This document shows, in pieces, positions 16,739 to 23,759 of a stretch of DNA of 64,000 bases; the first letter of the stretch is position 1; every line of letters starts with the position of its first letter. This DNA comes from Shewanella fidelis ATCC BAA-318. GTDB lineage: Bacteria > Pseudomonadota > Gammaproteobacteria > Enterobacterales > Shewanellaceae. The DNA lies in NCBI RefSeq assembly GCF_000518605.1, contig NZ_JADX01000005.1:248001-312000 (forward strand), written 5' to 3'. The position numbers and the translations under genes were made by a program. The notes beneath the pieces were generated by a model. The model was not told the DNA's origin and did not search any database. It saw nothing but the letters and a program-made list of their open reading frames with translations.

Positions 16739-18256
16739 CTATATCCAGTTTCGGTGATCGTTATGAATAAGCGCAAGGGAGCGTTCTGCAATGTCTCGCG
16801 CCGCATTGACTGAAATATAAGGCAGTTTAACTGTACCACTCGCAAGGCCAATTTCAAGGTTTGCTAAACCGCTACGTTGTTGGTTAGGAGATTGGCTAAT
16901 AGCAACATGCTGCACCTTAGTTAATGCGATGAGCTGCCAACTGTGACCGAGAAGGCCTGAATGGAACCATAGATCATCCCCTTCAATGACATAGCCATAC
17001 TGGCGATACTTAAGGTAAATCCCCAAGCTGAATAGCCCGGCTGCTAACCACATAATATCGGTAATAACATTGAGACCTAAAAAATAGCTGTTCACCGCTG
17101 GGACGATAAAAGGCAGTAAGCCGCGGCGCCAAAACCAACCCATGTGGATGCGTTGATAATCAGTGGGTAACACAGTTGCGCTGGCTTCAATGCCTTTTAG
17201 CTCAGGTAGCAGGCTACTAATTTCTGTTCGCGTCATACTCGGGATCAACATATTGGTATTGCCCCGATTTTCAACTTCATGGCCTTTGACTTGCTTAAAG
17301 TACAAGGTCCACAGCTTGAGTAAACGACCAACAAGGGGTTGATAAAACTTAATGACTTGAATTCGTTTAATCGCAAGAGCGTCATTTTGCTTGGCAATAA
17401 TTCCCCCTGTACGATGCAAGGTATTACCACTACGACTCAGCTTATAAGGGAAGTACTTCAACACTGCAGATACAATCGATAAAATTGAAAATAGCAGGTA
17501 AAACAAGATTAAGGCTAACGAGGCAAATACTAGCTGTAGCAAAATACTCACAGCAATATTGTTATCGTACCAAGTCAAAAAGGCTTGTACTAATTGCAGG
17601 CTTTCAACGGACTCCCAATCTAGCTGGCCAAAAATAGGGCCTAAAATCACAGCCAACCAAATGGCATTATTTTGGTAAAGGCCAAATAATACCAACTCGC
17701 TGATATTCTTGCGGCTGAGGGTGTGAACCTGTTTAGAATGACTGTCACTCACATCTTGATTGTTAATGCCGTCTGTTTGGGTGAACAGTGCATCATGTTC
17801 GGCCATTAACTGTTTTTTTAGACTCAGCGCATCTTTATAGGTTAATGCTGATAACTCTGCTTCATTTTCTTTAGACCCTGCTGTTTCGACGATTAACCGA
17901 TAAAGCCCCATAGGGCGAAAATACAATGGCTGCTCTAAACGCACGTTTTGGATTTTGGTAAATGGCAGTTCGTCGGCTTTTTTAAAGATAATTCCGTGGC
18001 GAATAATGAGTTTGTCGCTGGCAATTTTGAAACGAAACTTGAGCCAATTAAGCACACTAAATAGCAAGATAACGCCAATGACTGCAACAATAGCAACAAT
18101 CACCCAAGGGCTATTAAAACCTTGCTTCCAGCCGGTATATACCACCGGAATAATCGCGTAGCCACTGCTGAGTAACTGTTTGGCTGTAAGTAAAGTAAAG
18201 CTAATAATTGACCACGGGGAAAGCGGTGACCATTGGGAGAATTTAGCTGTCGTCAT
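16739..18256 (-). CDS. YdbT-like PH-domain membrane protein
   Basis: The 505-residue membrane protein contains three bacterial PH (bPH2, DUF304) modules near 70-150, 275-355 and 415-490. Each follows a pair of transmembrane helices (about 15-62, 205-260 and 365-410). Signature patches are GIIFKKADELPFTKIQNVRLEQ and LTKVQHVAISQSPNQQRSGL. The family (B. subtilis YdbT) pairs with YdbS-like proteins; the upstream gene overlaps by 14 bases and is such a partner. A role in envelope stress or resistance to secreted antimicrobials has been proposed for the family. Confidence 0.85.
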   Translation of the reverse strand: MTTAKFSQWSPLSPWSIISFTLLTAKQLLSSGYAIIPVVYTGWKQGFNSPWVIVAIVAVIGVILLFSVLNWLKFRFKIASDKLIIRHGIIFKKADELPFTKIQNVRLEQPLYFRPMGLYRLIVETAGSKENEAELSALTYKDALSLKKQLMAEHDALFTQTDGINNQDVSDSHSKQVHTLSRKNISELVLFGLYQNNAIWLAVILGPIFGQLDWESVESLQLVQAFLTWYDNNIAVSILLQLVFASLALILFYLLFSILSIVSAVLKYFPYKLSRSGNTLHRTGGIIAKQNDALAIKRIQVIKFYQPLVGRLLKLWTLYFKQVKGHEVENRGNTNMLIPSMTRTEISSLLPELKGIEASATVLPTDYQRIHMGWFWRRGLLPFIVPAVNSYFLGLNVITDIMWLAAGLFSLGIYLKYRQYGYVIEGDDLWFHSGLLGHSWQLIALTKVQHVAISQSPNQQRSGLANLEIGLASGTVKLPYISVNAARDIAERSLALIHNDHRNWI

Positions 18257-19067
18257 GACGATTCTCCTTCATTGGTGTTTGAGTCAAGGCTGTTATTTGT
18301 TGCTCAGGTGTAGAGTCTGTCGCTTCGGGGGCGGCTGTAGGGTTCGCTTTTGCAGCTTGGTTTAGCAGATGTTGGCGCAGATTTTCAGCAGTTTGCTGTT
18401 CAATTCCTGGTAATTCGATTTCGGCGCTACCGCTACCGGCACTAAAACATTTTAGCGTCGCTAAGTTGAAGTGGCGCTCGAGTGGGCCATGGCTGAGGCT
18501 AACGTGTTGTAATCTTGAATAAGGCAAAGAGGTGCGCTTTACCCACCAAAAACCTTGCTGCATGATCAACTCATGCTCACAAACGGCATAAGCCAGTGAT
18601 TTAGCATGCAGATAGCGCACATAGCTCACCACACTAATAATTAATAGCGCAGCTAGGCTGACACCGAGCACTTTTGCTGGATAGAAATCACCGGGAAGAA
18701 TAATCACTAATGAAGCGACAACCAATAATAAACAGCTAAATATCAGGCTCTCGGTATTCACTTGGGTGTAGTGGTTTGCGTGCACGGGTTCGAGTGGAAC
18801 TTGATCGAAGCCTTGCCACTCTTGATGGTTTATCGGTTGATGATTAGCGAGAGTTGGCTCTGGTTGCGATTCAGTTTGGGGCGGATGCTCAAGGTTATTT
18901 TTTGCCTCAGAGCTCTTTACTAGCTCAGGGCTGCTTACTGGCTCAGGGCTGTTTACTGGCTCAGAGCTGAACTCTGGCGCCGCTTGACTTTGCTTTGGAT
19001 TCACTTGCTGTTGAGCCTCTTGCTCTAGTTTACTGTGAGTAAACTTAATGTCCCTGTTTTCGCTCAT
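18243..19067 (-). CDS. YdbS-like PH-domain membrane protein with repetitive N-terminal tail
   Basis: The 274-residue protein ends with one bPH2 domain (about 160-240: QQGFWWVKRTSLPYSRLQHV, then FSAGSGSAEIELPGI) after two transmembrane helices (about 105-150). The first 100 residues are a low-complexity, Pro/Glu/Ser-rich tail absent from typical family members. They include an 18-bp tandem repeat (18907-18978) encoding SEPVN-SPEPVS-SPELVK. The gene overlaps the YdbT-like gene by 14 bases, so the two products are probably a complex. The tail should lie in the cytoplasm. Confidence 0.82.
   Translation of the reverse strand: MSENRDIKFTHSKLEQEAQQQVNPKQSQAAPEFSSEPVNSPEPVSSPELVKSSEAKNNLEHPPQTESQPEPTLANHQPINHQEWQGFDQVPLEPVHANHYTQVNTESLIFSCLLLVVASLVIILPGDFYPAKVLGVSLAALLIISVVSYVRYLHAKSLAYAVCEHELIMQQGFWWVKRTSLPYSRLQHVSLSHGPLERHFNLATLKCFSAGSGSAEIELPGIEQQTAENLRQHLLNQAAKANPTAAPEATDSTPEQQITALTQTPMKENRHDDS
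18907..18978 (-). repeat. 18-bp tandem repeat, four units, in the YdbS-like gene
   Basis: On the coding strand the unit is close to AGCCCTGAGCCAGTAAAC, giving S-P-E-P-V-x. Units begin at 18907, 18925, 18943 and 18961 on the + strand. The same unit in the same frame occurs in the ABC exporter gene at 46322-46393. Confidence 0.9.
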
Positions 19068-19253
19068 GTGTCACCGCAGTTAGTTATGGTTTCTTTAGAA
19101 TTTACTATATCAGCATGGCAGAGGTTACCGCTATAGCGAGACATATTTGGCAACATATTGTGTTGTAATACTTGAATTGTCGCTTGTTATTTATGTTCAA
19201 TCGCGTAGCTTATGGGGAACTCTTTTAATAACAATAACTAATACTAAAAAGAT

Positions 19254-19550
19254 ATGAATGTTAACTTTAACGGCTCTAAACAACAGAAAGCTTTTTTACG
19301 TAAGATATATATAGCCTATCTAATTGATAATGACAGGCATAACTTGCTGTCACTGCACAAGCTTACCAATATGCCGCGACGAACTTTACAAGATGCCATT
19401 GCAGTATTGAGCGATCTCGCTATTGAATGCGAGTTTGTGCAAGACGGTGAGCGTAATAATGCCGGTTACTATCAAATTAACCACTGGGGGGCGATTAATC
19501 GTGATTGGGTTGAGGCTCATTTGCAGCAAATAATTGCTGAGTTAACCTAA
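19254..19550 (+). CDS. Small winged-helix protein (HTH_43-like)
   Basis: The 98-residue product has a winged helix-turn-helix profile: NFNGSKQQKAFLRKIYIAYL, then the recognition helix region LTNMPRRTLQDAIAVLSDL, and a wing-like VQDGERNNAGYYQINHWG. I match it to the HTH_43 group seen in Shewanella and Vibrio, from memory and with moderate certainty. It stands alone with flanking non-coding DNA, so its targets are unknown. Confidence 0.65.
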   Translation: MNVNFNGSKQQKAFLRKIYIAYLIDNDRHNLLSLHKLTNMPRRTLQDAIAVLSDLAIECEFVQDGERNNAGYYQINHWGAINRDWVEAHLQQIIAELT

Positions 19551-19757
19551 TTGTTAGCGAACTGCTTTTTAGCTTATATTTCCAAGCCAATCCTCCCGCC
19601 ATGCTAGTTGCGGTTCTATGTTGGGGAGCTTTGTTATTATTGCTTCCCCGCTAGTGCATTTAACACAAAATTAAGCCTTGCTTATTAAACTGCGCGGTCT
19701 TTAAAATCTTGCGGTTTTATCTGTGTTGTTTAATTTTAATATTTATAGGAGCACGGC

Positions 19758-20582
19758 GTGCTTGCGAATGTTTCAGGCTTACAGTCAAAACTAAAAAAAA
19801 TTGACAATAGTAAGTTTTTTCAAGGCTTTATTATTTTCGTTATTGTGGTGTCAGCACTATCGATTGGCGCGCATACCTACCATTTACCCGGTTGGATGGA
19901 ACAAAGCTTAGCGTTGTTAGATATCGGCATTACGGTATTTTTTGCCATTGAAATTGTGATCCGTTTCTTAGCCAGTGATGGTCCTAAGCGCTTTTTCAGC
20001 AATGGCTGGAATATATTCGACACCATTATTGTCATTGGCAGTCTCATTCCTGCTGGCGGCTCAGCAATCTTGCTAGCGCGTTTACTGCGTATTTTTAGAG
20101 TGCTGCGTCTAGTGTCTATGATCCCAGAGCTTCGAATGTTGGTGAATGCGCTGTTAAAAGCGATCCCACGCATGGGTTATATAGCGTTATTGATGTTTGT
20201 GATTTTCTATATTTATGGCGCGATTGGCAGCATGTTCTTTGCCGATGTGAACGACTTTCTCTGGGGAGATGTCTCGGTTGCCATGTTAACGCTATTTCGC
20301 ATCTCTACATTTGAGTCATGGACCTCAATTATGTATGAAACCATGGCGGTGTATCCTTTGAGCTGGATCTACTATCTCAGCTTTATCTTTTTAACCGCAT
20401 TTGTATTTTTAAATATGATGGTGGGAGCTGTACTTGATGTGATGACTCAAGAAACCGCTACGATGCGCGGAGAAGAAGTTGTTGAAAGTGAACAGGATAA
20501 ACCAGCGAGTGCAGCCGATGTTGCTGAGCTAAAGCTGCAAATTGATGAGCTAAAGCGTTTACTTGTTAGTAAGGCAAGCTAG
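19758..20582 (+). CDS. One-domain voltage-gated sodium channel (NaChBac family)
   Basis: The 274-residue protein starts at a GTG behind AGGAG. It has the six-helix ion-channel layout, with S1-S4 at about 18-135 and S4 reading RLLRIFRVLRLV with arginines every third residue. The pore helix and selectivity filter read TFESWTS, close to TLESWAS of NaChBac, where the glutamate ring selects sodium. S6 is FIFLTAFVFLNMMVGAVLDVM. The C-terminus is an acidic linker plus a short coiled coil (ADVAELKLQIDELKRLLVSK) that tetramerises such channels. In marine bacteria these channels are linked to motility and pH homeostasis. Confidence 0.9.
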   Translation: MLANVSGLQSKLKKIDNSKFFQGFIIFVIVVSALSIGAHTYHLPGWMEQSLALLDIGITVFFAIEIVIRFLASDGPKRFFSNGWNIFDTIIVIGSLIPAGGSAILLARLLRIFRVLRLVSMIPELRMLVNALLKAIPRMGYIALLMFVIFYIYGAIGSMFFADVNDFLWGDVSVAMLTLFRISTFESWTSIMYETMAVYPLSWIYYLSFIFLTAFVFLNMMVGAVLDVMTQETATMRGEEVVESEQDKPASAADVAELKLQIDELKRLLVSKAS

Positions 20583-20602
20583 TTACGGGTTCTGCTTCGT
20601 TA

Positions 20603-20640
20603 TTCATATCTTTTCATATTGTTGGTTTTTTAATTCATAT
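20603..20640 (+). promoter_or_regulatory. Tandem TTCATA boxes, probable TorR site
   Basis: TTCATAT occurs at 20603-20609, 20613-20619 and 20634-20640, spaced 10 and 21 bases. The first two give TTCATA-N4-TTCATA exactly, the arrangement of tor boxes recognised by TorR. They lie 197-234 bases upstream of the outer-membrane gene at 20837. Confidence 0.55.
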
Positions 20641-20673
20641 TTACTCTCAAGTTTGTTAATAACTTGAGAGTAA
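20641..20673. terminator. Perfect 13-bp hairpin after the sodium channel gene
   Basis: TTACTCTCAAGTT (20641-20653) pairs with AACTTGAGAGTAA (20661-20673) around a 7-base loop. No clear T tract follows. It directly abuts the third TTCATAT box. Confidence 0.55.
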
Positions 20674-20836
20674 GCTTTACCCAATTTAGATAAAAGATTA
20701 GATGAAACTTAGATTGAAAGCTTAGGTGTTAAGCTAAATTAGTATAAGCTAAACATCGTTTTGGTTTAGATTGATTCAACACTTAAGTTAGCTATTTAGT
20801 TTAATAACTTAGATCGAAAATATTGGGATGATGATT

Positions 20837-21574
20837 ATGAAGTTTACACATGCAATTATGCTAGGCAGCTTAGCAATGGCAAGTATGGGATCAGCTTTCG
20901 CAGCTGACGACAATGAGCTGTTGGGTGGTCAAATTAGTGGTAATGTAAAATTTGCAACTGATTATGTTTTCCGTGGTGAATCTGAAACTATGGATGGCGA
21001 CGTACCTGTGGTACAAGGTACATTAGGCTGGGCAAATGATGACGGTTGGTACACTGGTGTATTTGCATCAAACATTAAATTTGCAGATCCAAACCTTGAA
21101 ATTGTTACTGCTCCTTACATAGGTAAAGCGGGTGCTTTTGGTGACAGCGGCTTTACTTACGATGTCATGGTTTTTTCATATCTTTATCCTGGTGCTTCTT
21201 ACTCAAATTACACAGAATTATGGGTGCGTGTCGCTAAGCAGTTTGGCCAAGCAAACATTCAGTTAGAAGTGACACCTACATTAGATGATTGGTTTGGTGT
21301 TGATGGTTGGCAAGGTGTTAACTATGCGATTCACCCAAGCTATGATTTCAATAACGGCGTGAAACTATCTGGCTCATTTGGCTATCAAGATCTTGATGGT
21401 GAGGGCGCTGAAGGTTGGACACACTGGAACTTAGGCGTTGAAGCTAACTACGTTGGACTAACATTCGATCTACGTTACCACGGCAGTTCAGTTGACGAGT
21501 CTCACTTAGTATACGGTACTCAAACCGAGATCTTCGATGACCGTGTTGTATTCGGCGTCAGCAAGAGTTTCTAA
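20837..21574 (+). CDS. Gcw_chp (TIGR02001) outer-membrane protein
   Basis: The product is about 245 residues, starting at the ATG at 20837 or at one of two ATGs 6-9 bases earlier. The signal peptide MKFTHAIMLGSLAMASMGSAFA is cleaved before ADDNELLGG. The mature part begins GNVKFATDYVFRGESETMDG and is a beta-rich barrel ending VVFGVSKSF, with terminal phenylalanine. It fits the proteobacterial TIGR02001/Gcw_chp family of unknown function. It sits just upstream of torR and has tor-box-like repeats in its 5' region, so it may be made during TMAO respiration. That link is inference. Confidence 0.82.
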   Translation: MKFTHAIMLGSLAMASMGSAFAADDNELLGGQISGNVKFATDYVFRGESETMDGDVPVVQGTLGWANDDGWYTGVFASNIKFADPNLEIVTAPYIGKAGAFGDSGFTYDVMVFSYLYPGASYSNYTELWVRVAKQFGQANIQLEVTPTLDDWFGVDGWQGVNYAIHPSYDFNNGVKLSGSFGYQDLDGEGAEGWTHWNLGVEANYVGLTFDLRYHGSSVDESHLVYGTQTEIFDDRVVFGVSKSF

Positions 21575-21597
21575 CTGCTAGCAATCAAGCGTTGTTG

Positions 21598-21621
21598 AAA
21601 GCCAACTTTTTAGTTGGCTTT
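21598..21621 (+). terminator. Terminator after the Gcw_chp gene
   Basis: AAAGCCAACT pairs with AGTTGGCTTT across TTTT, followed by further T residues. Confidence 0.9.
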
Positions 21622-21638
21622 TTTGTGCCTAGTCGCTT

Positions 21639-21722
21639 TATATCAATTAGTATAAAAGGTTGATTCGCTCAGAGCCGCTAAGTTCTCGCTGAGCGACCAA
21701 ATCTTTATACTAATTGGTATTA
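21639..21722. repeat. MITE/REP-like 84-bp inverted-repeat element
   Basis: Two arms of 34 bases (21639-21672 and 21689-21722) are imperfect reverse complements around a 16-base loop. They share exact blocks CTGAGCGA and TTTATACTAATTG. The outer end ACTAATTGGTATTA recurs at 15031-15045 and, as a palindrome, at 47142-47155, suggesting a dispersed element family. Confidence 0.65.
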
Positions 21723-21859
21723 ATATATCCCTTTGACTTTACGGTGATTTATTACTTGCACGCCTAACTGCTCGCTTTACGTGCTAACTTGTGTATATTA
21801 TGTGCCGCGTAAATGCAGACACTTTTATAGATAAAGGCGCCTTAAGGTTGGAGTGATAT

Positions 21860-22570
21860 ATGGCATACCGGGTACTGGTTGTCGATGACGAAGCAGTTAT
21901 CAGAGCTAGGTTAAAAGGTTATTTTGAGAAAGAGGGCTATGAAGTTCTTGAAGCTCAAGATGGCGACCAGATGTGGCATGAGTTTAATCGTCAGCACATA
22001 GATTTGGTGATGCTTGATATCAATTTGCCGGGCGTTGATGGCCTCAGTCTTGCTCGTGAATTACGCAGTAAAAGTCATGTTGGGATCATCTTGGTGACAG
22101 GGCGAGATGAAACCATAGATAAAATTGTTGGTCTTGAGATGGGCGCCGATGACTATGTGACTAAGCCTTTCGAGCTTAGAGAGTTATTAGTCAGAGTGAA
22201 GAATTTACTTTGGCGTATGTCATTAGTGAAAAAAGCGGTAGCCGATAGTGCAGAGCAAGAAGATCCCAATGACAACATTATTGCGTTTAATGACTATGTA
22301 TTAGAGCTTAATAGTCGCCAGTTGAGCCGCAATGGTGAACAGATCAAGCTAACCAAAGCCGAGTTTGAGCTGTTAACTGCATTTTCATTACACCCGCAAC
22401 AGGTGCTGTCCCGTGAACGCTTGATGATGCAAACCAGTCACCGCAATCAAGATGTAAATGATCGCACAATTGATGTGATTATCCGCCGATTGCGTAACAA
22501 GTTATCCAGTGACTTATTCGTTACCGTCCACGGTGAAGGCTACCTGTTTGCCGCTAAGGTTAAAGACTAA
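21860..22570 (+). CDS. TMAO response regulator TorR
   Basis: The 236-residue OmpR-family regulator has a receiver domain with acidic DDE near 9-11, phospho-acceptor D53 (LVMLDINLPG) and the conserved lysine in DDYVTKPFE. The C-terminal winged helix ends RTIDVIIRRLRNKL...GEGYLFAAKV. Assignment to TorR rests on torT and torS next to it and torECAD nearby. TorR activates the tor operon by binding TTCATA-type boxes. Its gene is convergent with torT, 3 bases between stops, and has an 84-bp hairpin element in its promoter region. Confidence 0.93.
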   Translation: MAYRVLVVDDEAVIRARLKGYFEKEGYEVLEAQDGDQMWHEFNRQHIDLVMLDINLPGVDGLSLARELRSKSHVGIILVTGRDETIDKIVGLEMGADDYVTKPFELRELLVRVKNLLWRMSLVKKAVADSAEQEDPNDNIIAFNDYVLELNSRQLSRNGEQIKLTKAEFELLTAFSLHPQQVLSRERLMMQTSHRNQDVNDRTIDVIIRRLRNKLSSDLFVTVHGEGYLFAAKVKD

Positions 22571-22573
22571 GGC

Positions 22574-23647
22574 TTACTCGCTAGGATCAGCTTGGTCGGT
22601 ATTTACCCGGTAAATCGGGTAATAGTCTGCTGGAGGCAAACTGGTTTCAAGCACATTGCTGTTAATGTGCTTGGGATAAAGACTTTGAATCTTGGGGGCT
22701 ATATCGCCAAAAGCCTTAGCGCCTTGCAGTTCTCTTACCGTGATATCAACAGCAAGCTTACCTTGCAATACCACTTGGTCATCGTTACTGAACTCTACCT
22801 TACCGCGATAAATTCCTCTTAAAACGGCAGGAGAGAGATAGCTGCTGACGAGCTTCACTCTATCTGTGAGTTGGTACTGCCTCAGAATACTGACACCAGC
22901 CTCAACCGCGACAGCACTGCCAAGAATATAGTCAGGTGTTTGCTTATCTAATAACGCTTCTAACTCATCTCTATATAAGTTGCGATTATTGTCTGCATGA
23001 TGAATGGCACTGATAGTCGCCGGGCTATCTTTTAACGTATCAATAAGCCCTTGCTCAACAGAGTCGCTACCACCAAGCTTATCGGGGCCTGTTAACAATG
23101 CGATTTTTATTGGCTTGTTAGATTGTTGCAAAATATGCTTGGCTGCATTGACACCCATTTGATACCAATTGACGCCAATGCGCGTGTTGACTTTTTCATG
23201 GCTAAGGCGGTTAACCAGTGCGACAACAGGTTTGGTTATTGGTTGACCATAATCTCTGAGGAGGTTAGGACTAACACTGCCGATAATGATGGCATCATAG
23301 TCTTGTTTTATACAGTTATCGAGCTGGCTAAGCTGCTTATCTAAGCCGTAGTAACTGCCGGCTTCAAATAATGCTAACTCTATATTGAGCGCTTTAGCTT
23401 GCTCAACTAGACCGTAATTGATGCCGGTCCAGTAGGTGTCTTTCAAATGTGGAACCAGTACACATAGCCGCCAAGCTTGGTTAGCGGTATGTAACGGCTG
23501 AAGCGATATAGCTTTGCTTTGCTGGATAGTGCGAGCAAAAGGCTCACGCTGTTCTAGCGACCAAGCTGTATTATCTGCAGCATTCATCAGCGGGCTTACA
23601 ATTAGTAAGCCTAAAAATAACAAGCGCTGTTGCAGAAGCTTTATCAT
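22574..23647 (-). CDS. TorT periplasmic TMAO-binding protein
   Basis: The 357-residue periplasmic-binding-protein-fold product has a signal peptide (MIKLLQQRLLFLGLLIVSPL) and type I binding-protein motifs (CVLVPHLKDTYWTGINYG, IIIGSVSP, KIALLTGPDKLGGSD). TorT binds trimethylamine N-oxide and contacts the sensor domain of TorS to switch the phosphorelay. The torR-torT-torS order matches that in Shewanella. The gene is divergent from torS, with 112 bases between. Confidence 0.93.
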   Translation of the reverse strand: MIKLLQQRLLFLGLLIVSPLMNAADNTAWSLEQREPFARTIQQSKAISLQPLHTANQAWRLCVLVPHLKDTYWTGINYGLVEQAKALNIELALFEAGSYYGLDKQLSQLDNCIKQDYDAIIIGSVSPNLLRDYGQPITKPVVALVNRLSHEKVNTRIGVNWYQMGVNAAKHILQQSNKPIKIALLTGPDKLGGSDSVEQGLIDTLKDSPATISAIHHADNNRNLYRDELEALLDKQTPDYILGSAVAVEAGVSILRQYQLTDRVKLVSSYLSPAVLRGIYRGKVEFSNDDQVVLQGKLAVDITVRELQGAKAFGDIAPKIQSLYPKHINSNVLETSLPPADYYPIYRVNTDQADPSE

Positions 23648-23759
23648 GCAGAGAACTCCTATGCTTCATCATAGAGCTTAATTGAAACGTCTAGCTCTGT
23701 TGAATTGATTAATTCTTTAATGCAATTGGTATAGTATTGTATCAGTTTAATAGATAGCA

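Noticed and set aside
23648..23759. Tor box between torT and torS
   Set aside because: Only TTCATCATAG-like sequence is seen, without the tandem TTCATA spacing.
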